A stretch of DNA of 64,000 nt from Hymenobacter sp. DG25A (GCF_001280305.1 NZ_CP012623.1:3162001-3226000); one strand, 5' to 3'. Positions 25,458 to 35,233 are shown, numbered from the stretch's first letter. Numbers and translations: made by a program. Notes: generated from the letters alone by a model not told the origin.

Positions 25458-26507
25458 TTACCCTGCCGGCAATTGACTGCCGGGGGCGGGCTCGATGCCA
25501 TGGCTGGTGAGCGTATGCCCGGCCGGGGGGATGGTGCCCCCAATCTGCACGCCATCGTGGGAAAGGGTGTGCATCACCTTGGGGGCCAGGTCCTGGTTGA
25601 AATGTCGGTACGCCAGCACCAGCAGCCCGCCGCTCAGCAGCGCCGATACCAGCATGGCTGGCCAGGGCAAAGCATCAGTAGAATCCGGATCAAAGCTGGT
25701 GGCCAGGGCACCCCGCTGCTGCATATAGAGCAGCACCAGCTGTACGGCATTCTGGGTAAAGTGCGCCGCCATAGGCACCAGAATATTACCCGACCACGCA
25801 TATAAGTAGCCCAGCACCACGCCCAGCACCATGCGCGGCACAAAGCCAAAAAACTGCATGTGAATGGCACTGAAGATAATAGCCGACAGCCAGATGGCCG
25901 TGTGGTACGAGCCAAACCAGCGCGTGAGCTGGCGCTGAATCACGCCCCGGAACACCAGCTCCTCGCTGATGGCCGGTACCACGGCAATAACCAGCAGGCC
26001 AATCAGCAGCCGGGTGCTGGTTTCAAACTCGGTCAGGAAGCGGGTGAGGTCCTGGGCCTGGGTTTCTTTGTCGCGGGCCCATACCTCAAACTCGTGCAGG
26101 AAGGCAGGGAAGTGAATATCGGCGTTCCATTGCACCAGGCCCGACATGGCCGGCAGCATCACCACAATCAGCACCGCGCCCAGCAGCAGCCAACGGATGG
26201 GTACCGGGTGCCGGGGGGCAAAGGCCTCCCGCCAGGTCTGGCCCTGAATCCGGGCCAGCACCAGCGCGGCTCCGGCAAAGCCGCCCAGCAGAAATATGCC
26301 CTGAGCCAGCATCATCATGGGCCAGCCCTGCGGGTGCCGGGCAGGATTTTGCATTACCTGGCTAAACTCCATCAGCCCAATGCCAAACAGGGCCCCCGTG
26401 AGCAGCATCAGCACAAATGAAGCCAGGCAAAAACACAAAAACATAAGGCCTACCAGCAGCAGCAAGGTCAGAATGGGGTGCAAACGACTGGGGACGAAAC
26501 CTTTCAT
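25458..26507 (-). CDS. CPBP-family intramembrane glutamic protease
   Basis: 349-residue polytopic membrane protein of the CAAX-protease/bacteriocin-processing (CPBP, formerly Abi) family. The catalytic motifs are in order: Glu-Glu in AISEELVFRGVIQRQL (with the conserved Arg), the His in SAIIFSAIHMQFFGFVPRMV, and the Asn region MAAHFTQNAVQLVLLY. An N-terminal group of spans precedes them. A soluble tail of about 40 residues (KVMHTLSHDGVQIGGTIPPA onward) follows the last span. Bacterial members process signal or toxin peptides or are uncharacterised; the substrate here is unknown. It lies 48 bases upstream of cdsA. Confidence 0.9.
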   Translation of the reverse strand: MKGFVPSRLHPILTLLLLVGLMFLCFCLASFVLMLLTGALFGIGLMEFSQVMQNPARHPQGWPMMMLAQGIFLLGGFAGAALVLARIQGQTWREAFAPRHPVPIRWLLLGAVLIVVMLPAMSGLVQWNADIHFPAFLHEFEVWARDKETQAQDLTRFLTEFETSTRLLIGLLVIAVVPAISEELVFRGVIQRQLTRWFGSYHTAIWLSAIIFSAIHMQFFGFVPRMVLGVVLGYLYAWSGNILVPMAAHFTQNAVQLVLLYMQQRGALATSFDPDSTDALPWPAMLVSALLSGGLLVLAYRHFNQDLAPKVMHTLSHDGVQIGGTIPPAGHTLTSHGIEPAPGSQLPAG

Positions 26508-26532
26508 GGGGGCAGGACAGTTGGAAGTGTCG

Positions 26533-26540
26533 TAAATTTG
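26533..26540 (+). promoter_or_regulatory. -7 box upstream of dusB
   Basis: TAAATTTG matches TAnnTTTG exactly, 26 bases before the dusB GTG start. No TTTG at the ideal -33 distance was found. Confidence 0.45.
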
Positions 26541-26566
26541 CGCAAAATCCTGTAATAGCTTACCCT

Positions 26567-27556
26567 GTGGTACACATCCGCGACATTGCCCTGCCTGACT
26601 TCCCGCTTTTGCTTGCTCCCATGGAGGACGTTTCGGACCCGCCGTTCCGGGCCGTGTGCAAAGCCAATGGGGCTGATTTGATGTATACCGAGTTTATTTC
26701 TTCGGAAGGACTGATTCGGGATGCCGCCAAAAGCCGCAAAAAGCTCGACGTGTTCGACTACGAGCGGCCCATTGGCATTCAGCTCTTTGGCTCCGATGTG
26801 GATACCATGGGCGAGTGCGCCCGCATCAGCACCGTGGCCGGCCCTGACCTCATCGACATCAACTACGGCTGCCCCGTGAAGCAGGTAGCCTGCCGCGGCG
26901 CCGGCGCCGCCCTACTGCGCGACATTCCCAAAATGGTGGAAATGACGGCCGCCGTGGTGCGCAACACGCATTTGCCTGTGACGGTGAAAACCCGCCTGGG
27001 CTGGGACGACACCACCAAAAATGTGGAGGAAGTAGCCGAGCGCCTGCAGGATGTCGGCATTGAGGCCCTCACCATTCACGGCCGCACCCGCGTGCAGATG
27101 TACAAGGGGGATGCCGACTGGCGCCTGATTGCGGCCATCAAGAATAACCCGCGCATCAAAATTCCCATCTTCGGCAACGGCGACATCGACTCGCCCCAGA
27201 AAGCCCTGGAGTACAAAAACCGCTACGGCGTGGATGGCATCATGATTGGCCGCGCCGCCATTGGCTACCCCTGGATTTTCCGGGAGGTGAAGCACTACGT
27301 GGCCACCGGCGAGCTGCTGGCCCCGCCCACCGTGGAGGAGCGCGTGAACATGTGCCGCATGCACTTCGAGAAAAGCATTGAGTGGAAAGGCTCGCGCGTG
27401 GGTATCTTTGAGATGCGCCGCCACTATGCCCAGTATTTCCGCGGCCTGGAAGGCGCCAAGCAGTGGCGCATGCGCCTGGTAGAGACGGACTCGCCGGAGG
27501 AAGTACACAGCATTCTAAACGAAATTATTGCCGCGGAGCCCGTTATGGTGATGTAG
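26567..27556 (+). CDS. dusB: tRNA-dihydrouridine synthase
   Basis: 329-residue FMN-dependent enzyme that reduces uridines in the tRNA D-loop. The TIM barrel begins LPDFPLLLAPMEDVSDPPF, the family start. The catalytic Cys is in DINYGCPVKQVACRGAGAAL, and FMN-phosphate contacts are in ALTIHGRTRVQMYKGDADW and FGNGDIDSPQKALEY with GIMIGRAAIGYPWIF. The start is GTG at 26567, the first in the frame and in register with the family N-terminus. It diverges from the CPBP gene. TAAATTTG at 26533-26540 is a plausible -7 box 27 bases upstream. Confidence 0.95.
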   Translation: MVHIRDIALPDFPLLLAPMEDVSDPPFRAVCKANGADLMYTEFISSEGLIRDAAKSRKKLDVFDYERPIGIQLFGSDVDTMGECARISTVAGPDLIDINYGCPVKQVACRGAGAALLRDIPKMVEMTAAVVRNTHLPVTVKTRLGWDDTTKNVEEVAERLQDVGIEALTIHGRTRVQMYKGDADWRLIAAIKNNPRIKIPIFGNGDIDSPQKALEYKNRYGVDGIMIGRAAIGYPWIFREVKHYVATGELLAPPTVEERVNMCRMHFEKSIEWKGSRVGIFEMRRHYAQYFRGLEGAKQWRMRLVETDSPEEVHSILNEIIAAEPVMVM

Positions 27557-27576
27557 GCAACAAGCATCCTTGTACA

Positions 27577-27616
27577 AAAGGCCGCCGGAAGCACTTGTTT
27601 CCGGCGGCTTTCTTTA
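27577..27616. terminator. Terminator between dusB and the NTF2-like gene
   Basis: AAAGGCCGCCGGAA / TTCCGGCGGCTTTC stem, one bulge, 8-base loop, then a T-rich tail (TTTATTTTTCT). It suits both convergent genes. Confidence 0.88.
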
Positions 27617-27636
27617 TTTTTCTAATGGCGAAATGG

Positions 27637-28044
27637 CTAGCTGAGCGGCAGCCCCATTTGCCGCATCTGGGCAGCATAGTCGCGGGCACCCCAGCGGCGG
27701 TGTATTTTCCCGTGGTGCATCTGAAACCACTCCATAGCCACTATTTCATAGGATTTGCCCGTAACCGGGCCACCCCGGAAAGAGCCTACCGAATGGCCCC
27801 GCTCGGTGTAGCGCACCGCTACCACCTCCCCTTCTGCCACCATAGATTCTATCAGGAGCTGGAGCCCGAAAGCCGCCCACAGCTCCTGCCAGATGGGTAT
27901 TGCCTCTTTTATGCTACCCCAGCCTAACACCCCGTACACCTGCGCATCCGGGGAAAACACCTGCTGCAGGGCCTCCATATCTCCCTCGTTGAACGCGGCT
28001 ACATAGCGCAGCACCGTTTCCCGGTTATCTTCTTCCACCATCAT
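27637..28044 (-). CDS. SnoaL/NTF2-like protein
   Basis: 135-residue cone-shaped alpha+beta-barrel protein. The N-terminus NRETVLRYVAAFNEGDMEAL, the FSPDAQVYG segment and the closing MEWFQMHHGKIHRRWGARDY are classic SnoaL-like features. Members include ketosteroid-isomerase-like enzymes, polyketide cyclases and simple binding proteins, so no substrate can be assigned. A pocket of His, Arg, Trp and Tyr residues near the C-terminus is consistent with small-molecule binding. It stands alone between convergent dusB and the divergent EamA transporter. Confidence 0.8.
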   Translation of the reverse strand: MMVEEDNRETVLRYVAAFNEGDMEALQQVFSPDAQVYGVLGWGSIKEAIPIWQELWAAFGLQLLIESMVAEGEVVAVRYTERGHSVGSFRGGPVTGKSYEIVAMEWFQMHHGKIHRRWGARDYAAQMRQMGLPLS

Positions 28045-28256
28045 ATTATCTGCTAATAATGAGTATTGCTACAATTGTACTGCAGCCCACTATCAGAGTC
28101 AATAACACGACGAAGTATTACTATTTGTATTTACCTAAAAATCAAGATATAAACCATACTTAAAGCCTATGGTGCCCCTGACCGGGCCCGCCCGCGCTGA
28201 AACATCTGCGGCGCTTCTTCGGGCACTTCGGAACAAGTTGCGACCTTTGCACACCC

Positions 28257-29222
28257 ATGGCTACTTCTTCTACTCCCGCCCCGGCCGTTACTACTGCTCC
28301 CGCCCCTCCCAGCGTTGCCTCGGCCCCACCCCACCGCGTTCCGGCCTCGGCCTGGTTTCTACTGGTGGTGCTGGCCTGTATCTGGGGTACTTCGTTTATT
28401 CTGATGAAGAAGGGTCTGGTGGTGTTTTCGGCGCTGGAGTTGGGCGCTACGCGGGTGAGCGTGGCGGCGCTATTGCTGCTGCCATTTTCCCTGAAGCACA
28501 TTGGCCGCATCGAGCGCAGCCGTTTTAAGTGGCTGCTGTTCAGCGGCGTTATCGGCACGCTTATTCCGGCGTTCCTGTTTGCTTATGCTGAAACCAAGCT
28601 GGCCTCGGGGCTGGCCGGCGTCCTCAATGCCCTGACGGCCGTGTTCACCCTGCTCATGGGGGCTTTGTTTTTTGGGCAGCGCCTGACCAGCCTGCGGGTG
28701 CTGGGCATTGCGCTGGGCCTGGCCGGCACCGTGGTGCTGATGCTGCTGGGCGGCAGCGGCGGGGAAGCTACTCCCGCCGGCGAAGGCAACGCCTGGTACG
28801 GGCTGTACATTGTGCTGGCCACGGCGGGCTACGGCGTGAGTCTCAACATCATCAAGCACCACTTTCAGGGTATTCCGTCGGTGGCGGTTACCGGGGTACT
28901 CCTGCTTTTAATTGGCGGACCGGCACTGGCCTTCCTGCTGCTGGGCACCGATTTCCTGCACAAGCTGACTACCGTGCCCGGCGCCTGGACGGCCTTCGGC
29001 TACATTGCCCTGCTGGCCACCATGAGCACCGCCATTGCCATGGTACTGTTCAACAAGCTCATTCACAGCTCTACGGCCCTGTTTGCGGCGTCCAATACCT
29101 ACATCGTGCCCATTGTGGCGCTGGGCTGGGGCTTGCTGGATGGCGAGGCCTTTAACCTGTGGCACGTGCTGGGCATGGTTATTATTCTGCTCAGCGTTTT
29201 TATTATTCACCGGGCCCGGTAG
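28257..29222 (+). CDS. EamA/DMT-family transporter
   Basis: 321 residues, ten predicted spans in two EamA repeats. Repeat 1 starts FLLVVLACIWGTSFILMKKG and includes the family's WGTSF; repeat 2 starts near GNAWYGLYIVLATAGYGVSL. A Pro/Ala-rich cytoplasmic N-terminus of about 30 residues precedes the first span. Drug/metabolite transporters of this type export amino acids or other metabolites; the substrate is unknown. It is monocistronic. ACCTTTG at about 28244 directly upstream resembles a partial -7 box and would leave a very short leader. Confidence 0.9.
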   Translation: MATSSTPAPAVTTAPAPPSVASAPPHRVPASAWFLLVVLACIWGTSFILMKKGLVVFSALELGATRVSVAALLLLPFSLKHIGRIERSRFKWLLFSGVIGTLIPAFLFAYAETKLASGLAGVLNALTAVFTLLMGALFFGQRLTSLRVLGIALGLAGTVVLMLLGGSGGEATPAGEGNAWYGLYIVLATAGYGVSLNIIKHHFQGIPSVAVTGVLLLLIGGPALAFLLLGTDFLHKLTTVPGAWTAFGYIALLATMSTAIAMVLFNKLIHSSTALFAASNTYIVPIVALGWGLLDGEAFNLWHVLGMVIILLSVFIIHRAR

Positions 29223-29272
29223 CAGGCTGCTTTAAACGCCTTATTCCTATTTGCCGAATGAGCTGCCCGGTG

Positions 29273-30308
29273 CTACAAAAGAGATAAGCGTATTACAATC
29301 GGTTCCGCTACTTCTGCAGCCGGAAGCGCAGGGGCCTCTCCAGGCTTAATCACTACCGATTGGTGACTGTTGGCAATATAGTAGAAGTCATCACCGACAA
29401 CTATGCCGGAGGCTGGCCCAGCCGATGTTTCAGACCGAGTGGTTTCCAGTATCTGTGTACCTGTAATTCGCTGACGCGAAGCATCTAACTGAAAGCGAAG
29501 AATTCGGGGTGCTCCGTTATCCTGAATACTTATCAGCGCCCCTTTATAATAAGACAAGCTTTTCAGCTGATTCAAGTCGAGAGTTTCTGTAGCCGACACC
29601 GGCATCATCTGCTTTGAAGTCAGATTTACGCTAAAAATACCGCGCGTATCGGCTACGTAGAGCGTACGATTATCGTCGCTGAGACAAATGCCGCTGGGTG
29701 CCGCAAATGTGCCCGCGGGTAGCCAGGCTTCTAATTCCTCTTCCGGAGGCTGGTTAGTGCGCAATCGATATATGGCACCTGTTTTTAGGTCGGTAGCATA
29801 GGCTACGCCTTTGCTACTCACAGCCAGTGCGTTTAGCAGGTGCTGTGCTGTATCATTTACAAAGCCTAACTGACGTAAAAACCCAGATTGGGAGTCAAAT
29901 TCCCATATGCCCGATCTTTTGCCTTGCGGCCCCCAGCCAGTGGCGCAGGCCCAAAGACTACGATGGGCAGCGTCTATTCCTAGGGCCCGCACTTCGCCTA
30001 AAACCGGCAGTTGTTGCTGGCCCCATTGCATATCGGGCGCGGGTACCGGCGCAGGCATCCAAAAGTCTTCAGGATTACCCTTTTTATCAATCCGCACAAT
30101 TTTGCGCTGTTGAATGCTGCCTACTAAAGAAGCATTTACTGCGTCTGTCATACGCCAAACCCCATGGCTGCAACTCGCGGCCAGGAACCTGAAATGCAGT
30201 GCTACTCCGATTAGCTGCTACTTGGCTGGCATTGGGGGCAGGTTTGGTTGCCTGTTGCGCCAGGGCGGGCACTGCAGCCAGCAGCAACAGGAAAAGCAGC
30301 TTCTTCAT
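29273..30308 (-). pseudogene. SMP-30-like beta-propeller gene broken by a 1-base frameshift
   Basis: The ATG at 30308 opens MKKLLFLLLLAAVPALAQQA, a clear Sec signal peptide, and runs as far as WGLAYDRRSKCFF. An extra A (T on the plus strand at about 30125) then shifts the frame. Removing it joins directly to VGSIQQRKIVRIDKKG and about 285 further residues ending in VIRLSLL. The restored product is about 344 residues, a secreted propeller with blades such as LNALAVSSKGVAYATDLKTG, PSGICLSDDNRTLYVADTRG and GPASGIVVGDDFYYIANSHQ, resembling SMP-30/gluconolactonase-like proteins. The downstream frame alone could be translated but would lack an export signal. It could be a recent pseudogene or a sequencing error. 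Confidence 0.75.
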
Positions 30309-30388
30309 GCCGAAAGATATCAAACCATCATATCTGTCGCCATTTCTTTAGCTCGGATACCTGATAGAAATAAAGTACAGGGAGGAAA

Positions 30389-33300
30389 CTATTCGGCTGG
30401 TTGCAGGAGGCCGTTTCTTTCCCATAACTGTTTTTTACTTATTAATTCCTGCGCTACGCCATCCAGTTGCTCGCGCATCTCCTCCGACAGGCGGCTGAAT
30501 CCTAGCATGCGCACAGTGGCCAGCATTGCAGCCTCGCGGGGCAGCGCAAAACTCTGCTCCACTACCGTACGCAGGGCGCGGGCCAGTTCTTCCGGGGCTA
30601 CAAAAGCCAGCTTGCGCGAAATAGCGGGCAGCGGGCTCCGGTCGCGCACGGGGGCTTCCTGCATGGTCATATCCCACAAAAACTCTCCCTGCTGCCGGAT
30701 GTGGCGCAGGTTGGTGGCCAAAAGTGCCGCGTCGCGGCCAGCCTTGCGGATGCGCGCCCCCACCTGCGTGGCCCCGCTGGCCTGGGCCAGCCGGCGGGTA
30801 GCTTCGTCCAGGTGAATCGGGCTTTCGATGCGCACCACCAGCGCCAGCCAATGGGCCAGCTGGCCCAGGCTGTGCTGGTGTAGCTCGCGGTGCGCCACGG
30901 CAGCCGGCAGTTGCGCCACTTGATAAGGAGTGGCCTGGGGCTGGCTAACTGGCAGGTTTTCTTCCCGATTAATTTCTAGGGCGGCTTCACTGACTACCAC
31001 CGCTTCCGGCTCGTCGGGCTCATCCTGGGCAGGCAGGCGGCGGGCTTCCTCAATGGCCTGTACGGCCCGCTCGGCTTCCCGCTCCGGGTCGCGGAACCAG
31101 TCGGTGCTCCAGATGCGGTGCAGGCGCCAGCCCACGTTTTCCAGCACCTCCTGCCGCAGCCGGTCCCGGTCGCGGGCCGAGCGGGCCGAGTGGTACATGG
31201 CACCGTCGCACTCAATGCCCAGCACGTAGCGGCCGGGCTGCTCCGGGTCCACCACGGCCAGATCGATGTAAAAGCCCTGGCTCCCGATTTGCGGGCGCAC
31301 CGCGTACCCACGGGCCGTGAGGGCGCGGTACACCGCCTCCTCAAACGGCGACTCTATTGCGCGGCCGGTTTCCTGGTTTTGGTTCAGGCGGCCGTGCTGG
31401 GCAAAGTTGAGGAAGGTTTTCAGGGCGGCCACGCCCTTGGCGCGGGTGCGGCCCAGGTCCAGGTCATCGGCTATGAGGTTGGTAAATACCTCGCAACGCT
31501 GCCTGGCGCGGGTGATGAGCACGTTCAGGCGCCGCTCGCCACCTTCGCCGTTCAGGGGGCCAAAACTCATGGTGAGGTACCCTTCCCGGGTGCGCCCGTA
31601 CCCGATGCTGATCAGAATAACATCCCGCTCATCGCCCTGCACGTTTTCCAGGTTCTTGATGAAGAATGGCTCGTGGGGGTGGCGGTTGAAGAATGCTTCG
31701 GTTTCGGGGTGCTGGCGGCGCAGCTTTTCCAGCGCATCCTGAATGGCCTGCCGCTGGGCCGTGCTGAAGGCCACCACGCCCAGCGTCAGCCGGGGCGTGG
31801 TTCGGGCGTGCTGCAGCACTGCTTCGGCCACGGCCTGCGCCTCCAGCGGATTGGTTCGCGTGGTGCCCCGCTCGTAGTGCGTATGGGGCAGATGATGGTA
31901 CACCAGTCCCAGCTGGCCCTGCCCGCCGGGGCTGGGGAAAATCACCAGCTTGTCTTCGTAAAACAAATGGTTGGAAGCCGCAATCAGGGACTGATGCAGC
32001 GAGCGGTAGTGCCAGCGCAGCATTCGCTCCGGCATCTGGCGGGCTTTGCACAGCTCCAGAATACTCTGGATGTCGGCCGTCACGTTTTCCTCATCGGCTT
32101 CTTCGCCGGTGCCGGTCAGGGAATCAAAAAAGGAAGTTGGCGGCAGCTGCTTCGAATCGCCGACCACTACCAGCTGCCGGCCGCGGGCAATGGCGCCCAG
32201 CGCATCCACCGGCTTCACCTGCGAGGCTTCGTCAAACACCACCAGATCAAATTCCACGGCGCCCGGCGGCAGGTAGCTGGCCACCGAAAGCGGCGACATC
32301 ATAAACACCGGTTTAATGGCCTGAATGGCCTGCCCGGCCTCCTCCATGAGTCGGCGCAGGGGCTTGTGCCGGGATTTTTTGGCGAATTCGTTGCGCAGCA
32401 GCAGCATCTGCCCGCCGGCCTGGGGGTTGGGCAGCTGCTCGTAATGCAGAAGCAGCGCCCGCACACGGTTATGGTAGAGCGAGTCACGGTCGGCCTGGCG
32501 GAAACGGGCGGCCAAGGCTTCGTGGCCGGCGCGCTCAAACTGCCGCAGGGCCGGATGCTGCTCGTAGGCTTGCCGCTGCAGATACTCCAGCCAGGTCTGG
32601 CGCACGGCGGCCACCAGCAAATGGGCCGCCTCGGCCCAGCTTTCCGCCAGCGGCAGCAGCCCCGGGAAGTTTTCGGCCTGCACGGTAGCAGACACGTTGT
32701 TCCACTCCACCACCAGCTGCAGCCTGGGCAGATTATCAGCCCAAGTGGCCAGCTTTTCCTGCTGCGCGGTAAACAACTGAAACTGCAGGCGGCCCTCCGG
32801 CCCGAAACGTTGCGCCTCGTTCAGGCGCAACGCCTCCACCACAGCTTGCACCGTGGTACGATGCCGGGCCAGCGCCGTTTCCAGCACCACCAATGGCGCC
32901 GTGATTTCGGCCGCCTGGGCCACGCGGGCCAGGTACGGCAGCAACGCCGGCGGCAGCTCGTGGCGGCTGATGCGCTGGTGCGAGAGGGAGAGGAACTGCT
33001 GCACCTTCGCCAGCGCCGGCCAATTGGAGCGCGCGCCCTGCCAGGCGGCACCGAACAACTGGACCATGAGCGGGGCGGCCTCGTTCAGCACCTGCTGGTG
33101 CCGGGCGGCTTCGTGAATGGCATCCAGGACGGTTACTAACCCGGCGGGCTCTTTGGGCAGGGGCGCCCGCCACAGGCTTTGCAGCCGCTGGCGGGCCCGG
33201 CGGTAGTCGCCGCTGAGAAAATTCCACCATTTAGGGCCGTGGCTAAGCAGCAGGGCTCGTTCGGTCAGCAGCTGCTGGCCCCAGGCTTCAGGCAGTAAAG

Positions 33301-35098
33301 TGTCATCGTGCTGCTGGTGCAGGGCCGCCAGGGCCGAGCCCGCCTGCAGTACTTCCGCGAGGTGGGTAGCCTGCCGGTTCCAGGCTTCCTCGGCTACCGC
33401 TACGCCGGTTAGGGGTGGGGCCAGCTGGGCATGGCGGGCGGCGGGCAGCAGCAGCTCGGCGGCCACCCGCTGGGTTGGAATGGGCAGCCCCAGGTGTTGG
33501 GCCAGGTTAGCGGCGGCGGTTTGCAGCTCGGCTACCGCTGTTTGTGCTGCCCGTAGCGCGTGCGTCAGCGCGTCCGCATCGGCAGGAAGCAGCACGGTCA
33601 GCTCGCTACCCCAGAATAAAAGCTGACGGGGCACGCCGGTTTTCTGTAGTGTAGCCTGCAGGCGGGCAGCCAGGGCTTCGGCCTGAGCCGCCTCGGCATC
33701 CGTCCACTGCGCCAGGCCGGGAAACGGGAGGCGCGGTAGCTCCACTGCTCCCCGCGCTTCCCGCAGCTGCAACAGCTCGCCGGCCACCTGCTGCACGGTG
33801 CGGCGGCTGTGCCCGATGGGCGCATTCACAGCCAGCGCATAGTCGTTGAGGCTCTGGCGGTAGCGCGGGAGCTGGCTTACCTGGTCTTCGATACCCACGG
33901 CAGAGGCCGGGCGGCCCAGGCTGAGCGTGGCGCGCAGCTCGTCGTGCAGGGCTTTTTTGTTGGCTTTATGGCTGTGCAGCTCCAGGCAGGCCGCGCCCAG
34001 CCCCAGCTTATCGAGGCGGCGTTTTACTACTTCTAGGGCCGCCATTTTTTCGGCCACGAATAATACCTTTTTGCCGGCCCCAATGGCTTCGGCCAGCAGG
34101 TTGGCAATGGTTTGTGACTTGCCCGTGCCGGGCGGGCCCTGCACCACCAGGTTGCGGCCTTCGTGCACGGCCAGCAGGGCCAGCAACTGGGAGGAGTCGG
34201 CGTCCAGCACCTGGTGCAGCTCGTGAGCGGGGCTTTCCGTGTCGAGAAAAGCGGTGTCGCTGACCGTCGGAGGCGCATCGGAGAAGCCGGTATCGGGGCC
34301 CAGCAGCGCCCCAATGGCGGGGTGCTGGAGCAGGGAAGCACCGGCGGGCCAGTTGGCGGGGTCTAGGTCGCGGTACAGCATAAACTTCCCGAAGGAGAAA
34401 AAGCCCAGCGCAATACTGTCGGGGGCTACGGCCCAGCGGGGCAGGCCAGCAATGGCTTGGGTTACGGCAGCGTAATATTCCGGCAGGCGGCCATCCTCTT
34501 CCAGCTCCGGCAAGGGCAGTGCCAGGCCAAAACCAGCGCGCAGCCGGGCCTGCAGCGAGAGGTTCCCTTCTACCTCGGCCCCGGTGTAGCGCAGCTTAAA
34601 GCGCTCGGCGGCTGTACCGCGCTCCAGCAGCACCGGCACCAGCACCAAGGGGGCCAGCCGGGGCTCGGCGCTGCTTTCGGCTTCGTACCAGGTAAGCATG
34701 CCCAGAGCCAGGTACAGAATATTAACGCCCTGCTCTTCCAGACTGGTGCGGGCGGTGTAGTAGGTGTTCAGCAGGCGGCTTTCCAGCTTGGCCAGCGGCT
34801 CGGCGGTTTGCAGCTTGTTGTCGAGAAGCAGGGCCTGGCGGGCGGCCTTGGCAAGGGTAATTTCGGGCCCCTCCGGCACTGCCACGTCCGGCTTCGCAGG
34901 CTCCGAAGCAGCCTGGAAATACATGGTTTTGCCTTGGCGTACCAGTACCTCATACACCGCTGTGGCTTCTTCCTGCACCACGCCCACGCCCTGTGCTTTC
35001 GACACTCGAAAATTCAGCAGCGGATTGCGCATCCCTAAATCCAGCAGCTCCTGGCGCGAGGCTTCCAGACGGGCCGCGAGGGAAGGATCAATCGTCAT
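30389..35098 (-). CDS. DUF4011 - SF1 helicase - Vsr/DUF559-like nuclease - DUF3320 protein
   Basis: 1569 residues, by far the largest gene here. The N-terminus (LLDLGMRNPLLNFRVSKAQG) is DUF4011. Walker A is at about 320 (VVQGPPGTGKSQTIANLLAE). After a 600-residue helical insertion come Walker B, VVFDEASQVKPVDALG (about 957), GDSKQLPPTSFF (about 980), GDERDVILISIGYGR and the SF1 motif VI LNVLITRARQRCEVF (about 1190). A PD-(D/E)xK-like nuclease follows (about 1260-1340: GFYIDLAVVDP then LGIECDGAMYHSA), as in Vsr/DUF559. A DUF3320-type domain is near 1400-1490. The layout, as I recall, matches the single-gene antiphage helicase called hhe and related DUF4011 helicases; defence function here is an inference. 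All ATPase and nuclease motifs look intact. Confidence 0.88.
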   Translation of the reverse strand: MTIDPSLAARLEASRQELLDLGMRNPLLNFRVSKAQGVGVVQEEATAVYEVLVRQGKTMYFQAASEPAKPDVAVPEGPEITLAKAARQALLLDNKLQTAEPLAKLESRLLNTYYTARTSLEEQGVNILYLALGMLTWYEAESSAEPRLAPLVLVPVLLERGTAAERFKLRYTGAEVEGNLSLQARLRAGFGLALPLPELEEDGRLPEYYAAVTQAIAGLPRWAVAPDSIALGFFSFGKFMLYRDLDPANWPAGASLLQHPAIGALLGPDTGFSDAPPTVSDTAFLDTESPAHELHQVLDADSSQLLALLAVHEGRNLVVQGPPGTGKSQTIANLLAEAIGAGKKVLFVAEKMAALEVVKRRLDKLGLGAACLELHSHKANKKALHDELRATLSLGRPASAVGIEDQVSQLPRYRQSLNDYALAVNAPIGHSRRTVQQVAGELLQLREARGAVELPRLPFPGLAQWTDAEAAQAEALAARLQATLQKTGVPRQLLFWGSELTVLLPADADALTHALRAAQTAVAELQTAAANLAQHLGLPIPTQRVAAELLLPAARHAQLAPPLTGVAVAEEAWNRQATHLAEVLQAGSALAALHQQHDDTLLPEAWGQQLLTERALLLSHGPKWWNFLSGDYRRARQRLQSLWRAPLPKEPAGLVTVLDAIHEAARHQQVLNEAAPLMVQLFGAAWQGARSNWPALAKVQQFLSLSHQRISRHELPPALLPYLARVAQAAEITAPLVVLETALARHRTTVQAVVEALRLNEAQRFGPEGRLQFQLFTAQQEKLATWADNLPRLQLVVEWNNVSATVQAENFPGLLPLAESWAEAAHLLVAAVRQTWLEYLQRQAYEQHPALRQFERAGHEALAARFRQADRDSLYHNRVRALLLHYEQLPNPQAGGQMLLLRNEFAKKSRHKPLRRLMEEAGQAIQAIKPVFMMSPLSVASYLPPGAVEFDLVVFDEASQVKPVDALGAIARGRQLVVVGDSKQLPPTSFFDSLTGTGEEADEENVTADIQSILELCKARQMPERMLRWHYRSLHQSLIAASNHLFYEDKLVIFPSPGGQGQLGLVYHHLPHTHYERGTTRTNPLEAQAVAEAVLQHARTTPRLTLGVVAFSTAQRQAIQDALEKLRRQHPETEAFFNRHPHEPFFIKNLENVQGDERDVILISIGYGRTREGYLTMSFGPLNGEGGERRLNVLITRARQRCEVFTNLIADDLDLGRTRAKGVAALKTFLNFAQHGRLNQNQETGRAIESPFEEAVYRALTARGYAVRPQIGSQGFYIDLAVVDPEQPGRYVLGIECDGAMYHSARSARDRDRLRQEVLENVGWRLHRIWSTDWFRDPEREAERAVQAIEEARRLPAQDEPDEPEAVVVSEAALEINREENLPVSQPQATPYQVAQLPAAVAHRELHQHSLGQLAHWLALVVRIESPIHLDEATRRLAQASGATQVGARIRKAGRDAALLATNLRHIRQQGEFLWDMTMQEAPVRDRSPLPAISRKLAFVAPEELARALRTVVEQSFALPREAAMLATVRMLGFSRLSEEMREQLDGVAQELISKKQLWERNGLLQPAE

Positions 35099-35170
35099 TT
35101 CCTTTTTATAAATAATGGTAGTCTTAACTCAATCCACATCCAGGGCTAAATGCCCCGCCAATTACGCAGC

Positions 35171-35201
35171 AAACCCGCCAGCTGAGCCAGCCGGCGGGTT
35201 T
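35171..35201 (-). terminator. Terminator of the amino-acid permease gene
   Basis: AAACCCGCC / GGCGGGTTT, 9-bp stem with an inner GGCTGG/CCAGC pairing, 33 bases past the permease stop on the minus strand. The following bases are not a strict T tract. Confidence 0.65.
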
Positions 35202-35233
35202 GAGAAGTATAGGCCAGGTAGAAGCCGTAATAC

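Noticed and set aside
31118..33139. A 673-codon open frame on the plus strand opposite the helicase gene
   Set aside because: It lies wholly inside the helicase CDS, is rich in Gln/His/Gly/Leu as expected for antisense to a GC-rich gene, has no domain-like content, and the helicase has full motif conservation on the minus strand.
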